Assembly: GCA_027924585.1 (NCBI GenBank)
Contig: BSBM01001929.1
Span: 248,001 to 312,000 of the forward strand
Source: Larix kaempferi
Lineage: Eukaryota; Streptophyta; Pinopsida; Pinales; Pinaceae
DNA length: 64,000 nt
Direction of reading: 5' to 3'
The notes below the pieces were generated by a model. It was not told where the DNA came from. It did not search any database and worked only from the letters and a program-made list of their open reading frames with translations. The translations under genes were made by a program, and so were the position numbers. This document shows positions 11,477-23,449 of this stretch, piece after piece; the first letter of the stretch is position 1; each line of letters begins with the position of its first letter.

Positions 11477-12427
11477 TGTTACAGCATGATTTTCCACCTT
11501 GTGAGCATCATCATTGATTGGCCCTCATGATCCATTTCATTGACTCAGATCCATCATTTTGTCCTCCAGGAACACACAATTCCTTATTTTTGTTCCTGTA
11601 TGCTAGCTGTTCCACTATAGCCAGCGTGATGCAGGCTGTTCCACTATAGCCAGCGTACACGCAGGTTGTTCCACTATAGCCCGTGGGTACCAAGTAAAAT
11701 GGTAAAAATTATTAGAAAAATACTTTTTACCCCCAAAAAGCGATCTTACGGTGACCTTTGGCCCTCCATATACCCCGAAACGAATCGATTCGACCTTTCA
11801 CTTACCTTTGGAAGGCTATATATTGAGCTATTATGGTGTATGGAAGGGAGGAGAAGGAGAGAGAAAGATAACTCTAGTGGATTTTTGCCGTGAGTTGAGT
11901 CTACACTCATTGATCCTTGTTGTTGTGAACTCCTTATGTTCACCTACCAAACTCCTTTCATAGTTTGAGTTTTCCATTGCATGGGGGGTTGAAGTGCTGG
12001 AGGCACAAGTGGAGAGACCCAGTTCTTGGTTCAGATTGGTTGCCGGCAAGAGGTCGTATATTGTACTTCTTGTTATTCATTAATGGAAATACTCATTTTC
12101 TCATCCAATTGATATTGTGAATATTGTTAAATTACATTGGGTTATATTTGCTTATGATATCATGGATCGTGTTATTGATTATGCTAATGTCCTTCACATG
12201 TTATATGCACTTGCTTGCACTTGTTGTTGAGACTAATCTGCAGGTTCAAGCGTAGAAGTTGAAAGCTCAACGGGGATCTACTCCGAACATCTAGTTGAAG
12301 GCTGGTCTTTTCTCCATTATCTTAGCATTGTCATTTATATAGCATTGCATTGGGAATTGAGTTATTTTTTGGTAGTTAGTTGTCTATTGTGGTCTACCCC
12401 AAGCCATAGGAAGTTTTCTCCGTAACA
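11477..12427 (+). repeat. 3' LTR of the Tat-like element
   Basis: The proposed LTR opens with TGTTAC and closes with GTAACA, a perfect 6-bp inverted repeat within the required TG...CA frame. A G-rich purine tract lies directly upstream. A TATA-like CTATATATTGAG sits at about 11815. The matching 5' LTR is not in the window, so the boundaries rest on the inverted ends and purine tract, not on comparison of two copies. Confidence 0.6.
11606..11690 (+). repeat. 29/30-bp tandem repeat in the LTR U3 region
   Basis: Three copies of a unit containing TTCCACTATAGCC start at 11606, 11635 and 11665. They lie upstream of the likely TATA box, where plant LTRs often carry repeated promoter elements. An enhancer role is only inferred. 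Confidence 0.8.
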
Positions 12428-12431
12428 ATCT

Positions 12432-12546
12432 TCATATATATATATAACACACACATATATATATAATTATACATGTTATCATAAATATTTTAGTTAAACT
12501 TCCATATATATATATATATGATACACACAAATATATATATAACTAA
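12432..12546. repeat. AT/AC-rich microsatellite tract
   Basis: Runs of alternating TA and CA, including two long (AT)n stretches, start just outside the proposed LTR end. Confidence 0.85.
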
Positions 12547-12902
12547 ATACATATCTTTGATATGTTTACTTAATTTATCTCTCTTTTAGGTGATGTCCTC
12601 TATTGACTGATCTACATATTTATATAGATTCCTCAACCTCCAATGCTTATGAATCTTTAACCAAACAAAACTCTCACAGCTTCCTAGCCATCTCGCCTTT
12701 CCCCTTGGAGGATTCAGTTACGTATCATTTTAGTTGCATCATTATGAGTTTTATGATTTATAACTTACAACCTAGGAAGAAAATGATGATACTTTCAAGG
12801 TCAACTGGTGGGGCCTTGTCCTTGAGCTCCTTACCAGGGCCTCATACATAGTTTATAAAACACATTTATAAATCTGATAGGGATGGAACGAGGGATATTA
12901 CA
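12547..12902 (-). repeat. Start of a 3' LTR of a minus-strand element
   Basis: Read on the minus strand, a sequence starting TGTAATATCCC at 12902 follows a purine tract. About 100 bp of it (12805-12902) matches the LTR start at 59040-59138, including the shared minus-strand block around GGAGCTCAAGG. The far end is not defined. The Tat-like LTR and the AT microsatellite lie beyond it. Confidence 0.5.
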
Positions 12903-12915
12903 TCCTCCTCCCCTT
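12903..12915 (-). promoter_or_regulatory. Polypurine tract of the minus-strand element
   Basis: On the minus strand AAGGGGAGGAGGA directly precedes the TGTAATATCCC LTR start. The equivalent tract at 59 kb has the same position and a similar sequence. Confidence 0.6.
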
Positions 12916-15240
12916 AAAAAATAACACCATCCTCGGTGTTCATACTTTTCAGTCGTTCGTCTTCTCTTCTTGAGTCATCCCTTGCTTTCTTCGTCATTTC
13001 TTTTTTGACCTTCTTTGGTCTTTCATGAAATTTTCCAAGGTCGCTATCGATCACACCTGCATTTTCGACTACAATACTGGGATTCAAAGAAACCGTGAAG
13101 ACCTTATCATTAATTCCATAATCAACTCATAAACATAAACAATGAGCCCTTTATTGCGACATAACATTTTCAATTCATGGAATATCTTTTAGCCTTTGTT
13201 TGTGCTTTTATTATCATAAGCACTCATAAATGCAGTGCTCCAAGAGTGTAGGCGGTTAACTTAATCAACACATATCATTCACTCGATACAAGAAATTCTT
13301 TCCTAACACCTCAGTACTCATGCAACAATCATTTCTCTTATATCTTTCCTATCACCTTAGTGCTCACGTAGCAATCATTTCTCTCATGTTTTTCCTAAAA
13401 CCTTAGTGCTCACGCAACAATCATTTATCTCATGTCTTGCCTAACACCTTAGTGCTCATGCAGCAATCATTTCTCTCATGCATACTAAGCAGCGTCTTGC
13501 CTCCCGCATATGCATCTTCTTTATAGTTTTCATAATTCTTTACAGTCAGCTGATTCCCTCGAGAATCCTGGCGGCTGTCAACTCCATGAATTTCAAGGGA
13601 GTACTTTAGTGCCATTAATGCACTCTTATACTTGTTTTGATTCTCTTGCAGTTAACATTCAGTCTTGTCTCCCACTCTTGTAGGCCTGAAATTATTGTTT
13701 TGTCTTATTACATCCTGTAACCATACGGTTACTCTGACCAATTTTTGGTCTAGTTCTTTATTCAAAAATAATTAACAATAATAAAAGTGGTGGTGTGGAT
13801 TTTACACCCTCGCCCCCTTATTTTACCATGCATAATATATTATGCTCTTGTCTTTCAACAAGTTCCACCAAGTTTTAACCTTCTACCAAACTCACTTGTT
13901 AGTAACACTTTATATAACAAAATCAAATAATGTAAGAAAGGTCTTTTTCCTATGCATAACAATAAGAAAATCATCCTTCACACTACAATTTCCATACTTG
14001 ATCATCTAAAATAAACATTATTTCCTTACTAAGCATAGCTAGCTTAATTAATATGATCACATAATACCTTGAACACGAAATAACATTCTTCCTATGATGA
14101 TCCATGGACATTATGATCACTTAACCTCAAATGTTAGCTTTCCCCATTTCAAATACAATTCCTATTTAAATTATACAACTTTTCTTTGTATACACTAACA
14201 TCATATCGGAATAACCAATTGTCTAAAAACATACTTGCATACCTTATAAAGATAACCATATACCTTTGTAAAGGCGACCGCATATCTCCTTATTATAAGA
14301 CCCTCATATGCTGAGGTACCAATTTACTTGTATCATCACATATTAGTATTACACTAAATATCACATGAATCTATATATCCCACATTTACCTATTGATGGT
14401 TGTACAGCAGTGATGCATGGGAAAACAAAATTTGCTCAACCACAACATTCAAAGTGTTAGTCGTATAAAGGTAATCATACATATAACATATGTCCAATCA
14501 TCACCTTTACTTGTTTCATGAAAGCTTATACATCAATTATTGTTTTAAAGATCACTTCTGATCTACCATGGAAATTCCATGACATAACAGGGAAGGGACG
14601 CCTGAGGGATTGTGTAGCAGAAAAGGGGACCTTCCTTGTGTTGGGTGAGGTAGGTATTGTGGGTTCCTTGAATGCTTGAATTATCTTGAGATTCCTGTAG
14701 CTCTGTGGTTGAGCTCACTGGCTTAGCATTTCCCTCCTTTGTCTTTTGTATGCTTGATAAACTCAACTGTGTGTTGGCTTAGCATAGTTGTTGAGTGAAA
14801 CCATGGCTGTGAGTGAGCCCATCTAGTTCCTCCTTAGTGGATACACAACCCAGCTCGGGGGTGATCTCTCAACTGAAAGAATAGAGGTTGGACAGAGATC
14901 TATGGTTGGGTGGAACGTTTCTCTCACATAGCCAGTTGTTTGGACAGCTTCATCTCAAAGATAGGTGTTATCTGTGGTTTAAATTATATGTATTCCATGT
15001 TCTGCAATGTGTTAATTCTGAATGATAATTGTTCATGTTGATGAAATGAAAGGCATCATGTTTTATGCAATGTGATAATTGATGACTGTTATGTGCATGA
15101 TGAAACCGTGTGTATATATATAGTGTTTAATTCCGCTGTGTTTATTGAGTATGAATACGCATACATAAGTTTTTATTTATCCATGATTTTATGAGTAATG
15201 TATAGGGCTGAGAGTGTCAAATAAGCCCAGTATGTTCGGT
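12916..15240 (-). other. Coding-poor interior of the minus-strand LTR element
   Basis: No retrotransposon domain is visible on either strand over 2.3 kb. The 3' end next to the purine tract reads ACACCGAGGATGGTGTTAT on the minus strand and is nearly identical to the element at 59 kb. No primer binding site was found, so the 5' side may be lost. The upper part (about 14800-15240) may already be different DNA. Confidence 0.4.
13298..13481. repeat. 46-bp minisatellite, four units
   Basis: Four consecutive 46-bp units share the core CCTTAGTGCTCA followed by GCAACAATCATTT, with a few substitutions and no length change. It lies about 400 bp inside the minus-strand element. Confidence 0.9.
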
Positions 15241-16345
15241 CGTGTTTCCTTCCTTGCACTGGACTGATGGAAGAGGATGTGACATCCTAGAATGGATTTC
15301 CTACCAGCTTACAACGAAGATGAGCTTCATACTCACGCGGCAGGGCCACCTCCCTATGCGCAATTTGGATTCAACATTAGCCAGAGTCTCCGCTAGATAC
15401 TGGGCTCCCCAGTTGAAGGGCTAGGGATCAGACGAGTCTAATTCCATAGGGAGGTGGTGAGAGGAGCCTTCACCATGACTACGGCCTCCCCCCCCAGGCC
15501 TAGAAGATCTCTCCCCCCTACTGCTGCCTCTCCGGCTACTATCTCTCATGCGGGGGGCCATCACAACCTTCGACTCCTTGATTAACCAGCAGAAAAATGT
15601 AGAGAATTGACTAAACCAATTGAGAATCCCCGCGGTGTAATCCCTACTTATAAGAAAAATTCTAGGGGGGGACAAGTACCAGCCCAGAATGGAACCATCG
15701 AGATAACCATTAAGGCCGCGCAGATGAAGGATATGTCAGTCATGGCGCTGTACTTCTCGCTAATCTCACAATCATCTGAGCAGGTACACACATACGCTTG
15801 AACCCTGATGTGCAAATCCTTCGACATCTTCGAAGTACAATCCACTTTACTATTCAGCGCACGGAAACAGTTATCAAATGATGAAACCAGCTGCCCCCTT
15901 AATGCCATAAGGGTAGCATATGGAAACAAACATGTTGAGGGGACGGATATAATCATGGGATACCATGAGTGTAACATCACCGAGCCTCCAACTGATCATG
16001 CCTCGTGTAACTTAAATCCATCATTCTAATCCCCGCACTGACAGATCTGTAATGATGGGTATTAGTGGTCATCCTCGTGGCAGCATCACCCATAGCCTCC
16101 AGTGCATTCAAAGTTTCGAGTTCCCCACCATCATCTCTGCTTCCCAAGTGGATAGGGATAGTATTCCTGTCATCAATGAGGTGGACGACCAAGTCGAGAA
16201 CCGGGGCCATGGAATGATCATGAGGGAGCCAGCTTACCACCTGACAAGTCCTGTTCGTACTGTCCATGCAGCCAGCCATTTGTCCCACATCCTCTGAGGC
16301 CAGCTCCTTGCACTTCCTTCTCAGGGCGACGTCCACAATTTCCAT
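15241..16345 (-). other. Unidentified minus-strand open stretches beside the LINE 3' end
   Basis: Three partly overlapping minus-strand frames (15977-16345, 15648-15980, 15421-15675) are open for 85-122 codons each. The last begins with an Arg/Ser/Gly-rich segment, MAPRMRDSSRRGSSRGERSS. I recognise no domain. The stretch may be 3' untranslated sequence of the LINE at 16.3-22.0 kb, which ends its RNase H next door, or part of another element. No poly(A) tail (poly-T on the plus strand) marks a LINE end. Confidence 0.3.
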
Positions 16346-16379
16346 CAGATTTCCCCCGTGAAAGGAAACCCTGGCCCTA

Positions 16380-16790
16380 CCCCTTTGTTAGAAATGGAAT
16401 CCGCCACCCTGTTTCCTTTCCTGTGAATATGCAGAAAATGGATGGCTGAGTGGGAGTTTAGTAGATTGTGCAAGACCCTGAGTCGAATCTACCACCTCCA
16501 ATTGCTGGAAACTTTAGAAATAACCGACCCACATTGAATTCTTCTGTCCATGGAGATGATTATGAACGAATCCCCTTCGACTTCCAGCGGAACCCCTTCT
16601 GAAGATCCCACATAATACCACTGACCAAACCTTCCAATTCTGCAAAATTATTGGTGTTCTCCCCCAAATCCCCTAGAAGATGCTAGTGATGACACCCTTC
16701 CAATCCCTTATGACTCTGCCATATCCAGCAGATCTAGGGTTTCCCTTCGCGGCTCCATCAAATTTTAGTTTATACGCCCCAACACATGGT
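16380..16790 (-). pseudogene. RNase H domain of LINE copy 1
   Basis: Minus-strand reading gives LKFDGAAKGNPRSAGYG with the first catalytic Asp, later NNFAELEGL in another frame (Glu), and finally IHRKGNRVADSISNKG. These are the standard motifs of plant L1 RNase H (RVT_3 type). At least two frameshifts separate them. The domain would degrade RNA in the hybrid made during target-primed reverse transcription. Confidence 0.7.
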
Positions 16791-17113
16791 CATTTCCACT
16801 GTTTCAGACTGAGAGGAGGCGCAATTTGCTTGCAATGGCCTTGAATGCTAACAGGTACATTGTAAATTCCCCAGTCATGCAGAATTAAACTCTTAGTGAT
16901 ATCAGTTTTCATAGCATTCTGGTCCCATTGATGAAGATGAAGAGTAAGAGTTTCCTTTATGTTTTTTTCTAACTGGTGCCAAATGATTTCAGTGGTGCGG
17001 GTTTTGCTTTCAAAAATACGACGGTTTTTCTCATTCCATATCTTCCAAACCATGAAACCTGGAAAAAGCTCTCATATCATGTCCAAGATTTAATTTTTAA
17101 AATATTTCGGTGG

Positions 17114-17632
17114 TCAATTGGCAATAGTGAGATCAAGTCTGTTCCGGATCCTGGCAGTCTTCTGAAAACGTACTGCTCCGCTCTCCCACAGGGAGGACGC
17201 AAAGGGGTAGGAATCCAACAGGTGATTAATAGGCTCCGCATTTTCCTCACACATTGTGCATATGGACGGTCCTATGAATCCCCAGCGCAACAAGTTTTCC
17301 CAGGTGAGAATACGCCTGTGAATTAATAACGAGCTAAAGGAAGAGACTTTGGGCCACCATTGTCTGTTCCACAATTTCCTCCATTCAGCGTCAGTCTCCA
17401 TTCTGTATGTCTCCATCTGCAAACCCATAGCTTCTTTAATATTGAAATTGCTCGAGCTCAAGTAACCCCATCTAACCTTGTTGGGGCCTTCTAGAATGGG
17501 GATTCTACGCTTGCAAAGCTCACCATAGAATTCCTCTATATTTGCATCTGGAACGAGGGCTTGACACCATTCCTTCGATTTCCAGGTCTTGAAGTGATTA
17601 TCCTCAGTATTGTCCTCCCAAAATTCTTTCAC
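17114..17632 (-). pseudogene. Zinc-binding RT-associated region (zf-RVT) of LINE copy 1
   Basis: The 172-codon frame includes WNRQWWPKVSSFSSLLIHR, then ILTWENLLRWGF and SICTMCEENAEPINHLL. The C-x2-C and the downstream H match the zf-RVT domain that follows RT in plant L1 elements. LIHRRILTW corresponds to the usual W-R-x-x-x-N-x-L-x-T segment. Confidence 0.75.
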
Positions 17633-18244
17633 ACACTTCCGAGGATCATTATGGAGGTGAAGAAGGAGCTATGGGCTTACGGCTATGTTTGCTAAGCTTG
17701 GTAACTATTGTCAGGCGTCCCCACTGAACCTGGTCATAGCCCCATCTCTGATTTCCCAGAAACTGTGCTTTTGGATAATCCCCCTATTCTCAAAATCCGC
17801 CTTCCAAATGTTCAACCCTAGCGATTTAATAGCGAAGCGGATCAGCTGTTGCTTGGGCCAGTGTGGGGTGTACTTCTTATGCCATAATCTACCCCAAGGC
17901 TCCTCAGAATGGGTTATCCACTTCCACTAAATTTTTGCTCCCATGATACTATTGGTGCTAACCAGATCCTGAAGGCCCAAGCCGCCTGCTTCCTTTGGTT
18001 GGCATAAAGTGTCCCAATCCACCAATGCCGACTTCCTATGCCCCTGTTTTCCACCCCAAAGGAAATTCTTCTATATGGAATGAATTTGTTTAAGCACGGT
18101 CTTCGGAGCAGCCAGAATAGAAAACAAATATATCGGCATAGCCTGAAGGACAGATTTTACCAAGACTATTTGGCTAGGGAAGTTCAGAGCCCTGAACGTC
18201 CAGTGGTCAAGTTTTTGCTTGAGTTTGTCCAACAGGTCTTTCCA

Positions 18245-19438
18245 CTAAATTTGGCGAATGGTTGATTCCGCCAGGGGAGCTCCCAGATACTTGGAAGGCA
18301 AGGACCCTTCCGTGAACTCAAGAATCCTAAGGATATTCCTTCTATTAATTTTCAGGGTGTTGAAGAAATGCACCTGGTATTTATCTTTGTTAATCTCAAG
18401 GCCACTGGCTAAGAGGAAAGTATCCATGCCTTTCCTTATACCCCTGGCTTCTTGAACACTGGACGGCCCCATCAACATGGTATCATCGACAAATTACTGG
18501 TGAGTTTGGGGTTCCAACCCCTCACAAAGAGTGAGCCCACGGATCTGACCTTCACCTTGCATGACTTTAAGCAATCGACCCAGACCCTCCACTATAATGA
18601 TAAAAAGGAAAGGGGACAGGGGTTCCCCTTGATGGATACCCCTGGAGGCCTGGAAGGGCTGGGATGGAGTGCCATTAACCAGGATCGAGAAAAAAACAAA
18701 AGAGACAAGGCTTATTACCCAATTAGTCCAATCTCTAGTAAAACCAAATTTTCTGAGCACCTTATCCAGAAAAAGCCAATTGAGACTATCACAAGCTTCG
18801 AAAAGTTCGAGCTTGAGCAACATACCAGTGATTTTGATTTTGTCAACTTTCAGAGAGTGAATAGTTTCATGCACTAAGATAATTCCATCAGTTATCTGAC
18901 GGCCTTCCACAAATCCGGCTTGCTCCGGGGAAATTAGAAGCGGTAGCAGAGGGCACAATCTATTAGCAATAACCTTGGTGATGATCTTATAAATCACATT
19001 GAACAGAGCAATCGGTCTAAATTTAGCCAGGTCTTCCGTGCCTGATTCCTTCGGGATGAGCGTCAAGTGGGTGGCATTGATATCTTTCAAAATAGATCTA
19101 GTCTTTCTAGAATTCTCAACGAGCGCCAACACCTCCTCTTTTGGCCAGGCCTAGCACACGTGGAAGAAGTTTGTGGTAAAACCATCCGGGCCTGGAGCCT
19201 TATCATCCGCCATCTGCTTGACCGTTTCCTCCAGCTCTTCTATTTCGATAGGTTTCATCAACATGAAATTGTGGTCGCCCGTTATCACCCTCAGGATAGC
19301 CTGCAAGACCTGGGTTTGAGCCTCATTCCTATCCACATCAAGTTCTTCAAGGAGGTCCGCAAAGAACTCGTTAAGAGTAGCTTCCAGTTCTTCTTGGGAT
19401 TCGGCGGGGGTGCCATCACTTTTTTTTAGCCTCACCAC
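18245..19438 (-). pseudogene. Reverse transcriptase of LINE copy 1
   Basis: Minus-strand motifs in order: KAPGPDGFTTNFFHVC (19151-19190), then LIPKESGTEDLAKFRPIAL, ISPEQAGFVEGRQITDGI, GIHQGEPLSPFLFIIIVEGL and FVDDTMLMG near 18490. The spacing matches L1 RT. The palm motif reads LKLELFEACDSLNW where L-D-x-x-K-A-F-D is expected, so the first catalytic Asp is lost. A stop directly precedes FVDD and a frameshift separates 19438 from 19132. Confidence 0.8.
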
Positions 19439-19545
19439 ACGGTTCCCATGCCTGTGTTGGATTGTCGCTTTGTGGAAAACTTAGTATTGCACTTCCCTTC
19501 CTACAACCAATAGTTTCTTGATTTCTACTTCCATAGGATTTCTCC

Positions 19546-20622
19546 CTATTGCTCACGTGTATTGAATTCATTTAAAAGGGTATGCTCCTCTTTTTTTAAC
19601 TCCTCATAGAAACCTAGGGCAATACCTTTCTGCTGCACTTCTTGCCTTTTTTTATCCAATCGCTTTTTTTCTTGGAAAATGTTCTCGAAGGATTCTGAGT
19701 TCCAACGTTTGATTTTTCCTTTTAGGACCTTCAATTTTTGTTGGAACTGGTACATTAAGGTACCTCTGATGGTAGGTATCTCTGACCACCACTGGTGAAT
19801 TTTCTCAGGGAATGCTTGGTGGAGAAGCTAGAACTGCTCAAACCTGAAGGGGCGATGAAGATTCTCCCCGATCCTTGACCATTCTAGACTGAACGACCAA
19901 TGATCAGATCCAACCGAAGGAAGCATGACTGTTGTGATATCACTTCCGACCATCATAGTCGATTCTATTACCAGGAAGCGATCCAACTGACAGGAAATTC
20001 TCTTGTCACCCACCCGTTTGTTATTCCAAGTAAAGGTACCATTTGTTGCTCTGATGTCCACTAGCTCAAGAGCTTCAATGATCTCATTGAAATAATTGTT
20101 AATGGGGCTTAGTTAGCGGATACCATCTTTCTTCTCTTCCAGGGAATGAATCAAATTAAAATCACCCCCAAGGAGCTAGGGAACAGCGCCTACCAAATCC
20201 TTTAATGAGTGCAAGGAGTTCAGGAATGATTGTTTAAGATTTACGGCTGCAGGCCCATAGACATTGGTAATGTAGCCCCGAGTCTTTGTCCCCAACACAT
20301 GAAAAGCATCCGACAAGGAAAATTGAGAGGTGAAAAAACTGGAAAGAGAGACTTTACCGGGGTTCCACAGGATTCCGAGCCCTCCAGCCACCCCTTTGGC
20401 ATCTAAGGCCATAACCTCACAATTGTGCCACACTTTTTTGCCAATATATTTAAGCTCATCAGTTGAGCACTTAGTTTCTTGGATAAACATGATCATGGGT
20501 TTTTCCAGCTCGATTTTCCTTTTTAGAAGGCGGATCTTCAATCGACTTTTACAACTGCGAATATGACAGCTTGTGATCTGCATTAAATCACTGTTTGGGG
20601 ATGGCCACAAGAGCTCCGACAA
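19546..20622 (-). pseudogene. APE-type endonuclease of LINE copy 1
   Basis: Catalytic motifs are recognisable: MFIQETKCS (Glu), GGLGILWNP, LLGGDFNLI, then FTWNNKR, ISCQLDRFL and SVGSDHWSFSL (Asp-His). A coiled, Lys/Glu-rich linker (19546-19755) follows, as is usual between endonuclease and RT. Stops near 20178, 20115 and 19828 break the frame. The enzyme would nick target DNA to prime reverse transcription. Confidence 0.8.
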
Positions 20623-21141
20623 TGGTAGGGTATTTCCCTGTAGTTACCAACTTAGATCCAACCATCTCAATCCTCTGCGCATTGCTATGCCTTCCTTATT
20701 TATCCTTCCTGCTTTTCTTTTTTCCTTCAGTCTCCTTGAGGGAGTCCAAGGCTTTTACCAGGAATTTCATGTGTTTATTTTTGTGGATGGCCTTCTCCAA
20801 CAGGGATATTTGCGTATGCGAGAGGGGATCCGGATCCTTATCCACAGCCACCGCCTCCAGGATTTCCAAATCTAGACCTTCAAATACCTTATATTCCCCC
20901 TCATCTTATTGTGGGCCAACTTCCTCCATAGCTGCTTCCTTAACCGGTTCTTGGATGGTGATTTATCGGGTGGATTGGTTTTCTTGGATCTGACCTTCAA
21001 GAGGGGTTTCGTAGTCTTTCTCCATTTGCAGGACCTCAAATATATTGTTAGTTTCAGTTTTTTTGTTTACCTCAATGCCGGTAGATCTTTTGGCCGATCT
21101 TTTCCTGGTGGTAACTTTGGTGAACCTTTCATCTTTATTTC

Positions 21142-21972
21142 CTACCTACTTATTGGAACATCTAGGGTCTTTACTGAGAGGGAAATCACTAAAGAGATGG
21201 CCATGTTCATGACACATTTAAAGGGGATTTTCTCATAATCAATCGCTTGTAACGACACTTCATCTTCCCAAGTTAACTCGATCCCTTCCAGCAGATCTTG
21301 TGAGATATCCATATATAAACATATTCTGGCATATGAAGTGTATCTCATTTGTTTCGTCTGCTCCGACACCTTGACGAAAACACCCAGCATGTTACCAATG
21401 TCTTTAAGGATCTCTTCTTTCCAATATTCCATACGGAGGGAATATATGCGAATCCAGGCAGGCGCTATAGTGAGGTTCTCCATATCGGGATTAAAACGTT
21501 CTTCCCATGGACTTAGGTACAGGCCTGCAGGATGGAAGAAGTACGGCCCATTATCAAAAATTCTGGTACAGTCAGTTTCATTAAAGAAAACCACTGTGAA
21601 TAAACCCTTCGCTCCGAGATGGAGGTCGTAGTGCCCTTGAGGTTTCCAGGTAGTGTTAATCCACCAAATCAAAGCCTTCTCATTGGGCCAGATTCCAACA
21701 AAATTACCAATTAGAGCGTGATCTTTCATGTATTGGATGTCCCCCCAAATCCTCTCCAATCGGATCTGAAGTTTGGGGATCGTTTCAGACTTCGACATAC
21801 ATTGCCTAGGTTTCCTGCTACCCGCATTCAAGGGTGTCTCTCTACCAACCCCGCTGGACCCAACTCTTCCCTTACCTGCTGGAGTATCAAAAGCTTGGGT
21901 TTTCACTTTACCTTTAGATTTCTCCATATCTAGCTGGGGAGGTGGATCCTCCCCACCCACAGGCTCTTCCAT
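21142..21972 (-). pseudogene. ORF1 protein of LINE copy 1 (DUF4283-like, broken zinc knuckle)
   Basis: A 276-codon frame holds a DUF4283-like RNA-binding region, about residues 65-245, with FVGIWPNEKALIWWI, LGAKGLFTVVFFNE and PAWIRIYSLRMEYW. At residue 254 (FKC) the frame slips, so the zinc knuckle continues in another frame as CHEHGHLFSDF, where the last Cys is Phe. A frameshift has thus destroyed the nucleic-acid-binding tail while the rest is intact. The ATG at 21972 fits the start of the acidic, Gly/Lys-rich N-terminus. Confidence 0.75.
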
Positions 21973-22012
21973 GGTGACAATCCCTTACCGCAGCACCAGA
22001 TCCGGGGCCTAG

Positions 22013-22690
22013 CCCTCACAGATCCCAACACCCGAACGTTTAATCTAACAAACCCTAGATCACCGTAAAACCTGCCACCTCCATTGCTCCGTCGTAGTCC
22101 CTGTGTTCTTCTATTTACCTTTCAACAGAATCGCACCTCCACCACTCGTATTAAGAATAAAAACTAAAACTCTAGTAACAAAGAGAATAATCTACCATTT
22201 CCAACAAATAAATCTATACTAAAACTTCTTCTTGAAGAGGAGGCTTTCAAACTCTTCTTATCATAAAACCAACAAACTATATTAAACATATAATGTTACA
22301 AATAATACTACTATGAGATATTTAAAACCCTTTAAATAATAATAATAATATATAATATCAATTTATGTTTTCTTCAAAGAGGAAAAGGAAATAACTTGAT
22401 ATTTAGAGGAATCAAAGTTATTAATACATAATCTTGAATATCTATCAAAACATGGTCTATACTAATATATCATAACACATCACCAACTTAGTTTGAGTAT
22501 ATCAGCATATCCCATACAACATATCCCAGTCAAATCGAGATCCAACAGAACAAATGCAAAACATATCGACATATAAAAAGGATAACCATACTAACTTGTC
22601 AGTGAGGATTACATCAACAGCCTAATAAATAAAATAATTTGTCATAAGTTAACCCTCGAACATACCAAAAAGGGAATGGCAAGGTTGTAT
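22013..22690. other. AT-rich spacer between two LINEs
   Basis: The left 150 bp may be the 5' untranslated region of LINE copy 1. The rest is AT-rich with an (AAT)n tract near 22337-22352. No gene is seen. Confidence 0.5.
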
Positions 22691-22721
22691 ATCTAATAGC
22701 CCCTTTAGCACTTTCTTTCCA

Positions 22722-23140
22722 CTAACATGTTGTCCACAAACTTTTCAAAAGAAATAATCCTTCTTCTATGCCCATATCTCTTTTGGAGAGGTGATCAACA
22801 AGATAGTTGTTTTCCCTGTAAATATGAGAAAATGAGATAGAAGGAAATTTGTTGATAAGGTCATGAGTCCTTTTGCAACACTGATCCAGCATTGCCACAT
22901 GCAATGTACCAACATTCTTTTCCCAGTCAATAGCTATTTTTGAGTCTCTGAAAATATGAACATAATTTAAATTATGAGAATATGCAAACTCTAGAAGGCC
23001 CCAAAGGGAAATGGGTTCTTCCCTAGTATTGGTTCCCAGGCCAAGCCCATCCATATCAAAAAAACAATATGAGAATTAGAGACCCCCAAAACCATTCAAC
23101 ATCCACACCAATTATTTGCAACAGATCCATCAAAAAACCC
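22722..23140 (-). pseudogene. RNase H domain of LINE copy 2
   Basis: Motifs are GFFDGSVANNWCG (Asp), EEPISLWGLLEFA (Glu), HIFRDSKIAIDW (Asp) and SHIYRENNYLVDHLSK (His-bearing loop). All four expected segments are present. One stop near 23085 separates the first from the rest. Confidence 0.8.
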
Positions 23141-23449
23141 AGTAGCACAATCATCAGGAAAAACAAGAATAGGAATATGTCTAGGAGTTTTCACGACCAA
23201 CGGCTTAAAATATTCTTTGTAAAGACCAACTATTTTTATACCAGTAATCAAATACTCTGGAGGGGAGTCCTGCAAAATGAAAAAATCCCTTTCCCTTGAA
23301 ATTCCCCATCATACAAAAGGAGGCAGGGCCTTGTGGAGAGGGTTATGAGTAACCCACAACATGAGACTAGCTTCAAAGGATTATTTCCTTCACATAGAAA
23401 CTAAATTTAGTGTAGAAAATACTTCATCCCAAACCGAACAAGCAAATTT

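Larger units (their letters stand above)
1..12427 (+). mobile_element. Tat-like Ty3/gypsy LTR retrotransposon, 5' end outside the window
   Basis: Domains read gag, zinc knuckle, protease, RT, RNase H, integrase, second RNase H, then an antisense ORF, a purine tract and a 3' LTR. Integrase after RT marks it as Ty3/gypsy. A second, archaeal-type RNase H together with an antisense accessory ORF between pol and the 3' LTR is typical of the Tat group. The 5' LTR and primer binding site are not visible, so the element must begin left of the window. Every coding block holds stops or frameshifts, so it is non-functional. That the blocks belong to one element is inferred from common orientation and normal order. 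Confidence 0.8.
16346..22012 (-). mobile_element. L1-type LINE retrotransposon, degraded (copy 1)
   Basis: In minus-strand order the element has ORF1 with a DUF4283-like domain and zinc knuckle, an APE-type endonuclease, RT, a zinc-binding RT-associated region and a C-terminal RNase H. This is the plant L1 architecture. Frames are broken in every domain. The 5' end is placed at the start of ORF1 and the 3' end after RNase H. No poly(A) tail or target duplication was identified, so both ends are approximate. Confidence 0.8.

Noticed and set aside
13298-13481. CRISPR-like array
   Set aside because: The units are directly adjacent with no unique spacers; it is a plain minisatellite in plant DNA.
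18452-18877. 141-codon plus-strand frame
   Set aside because: It lies antisense to the LINE RT, whose motifs are unambiguous.
20595-21238. Plus-strand hydrophobic frames resembling membrane proteins
   Set aside because: They are the complement of LINE ORF1 and its spacer, and have no conserved motif.
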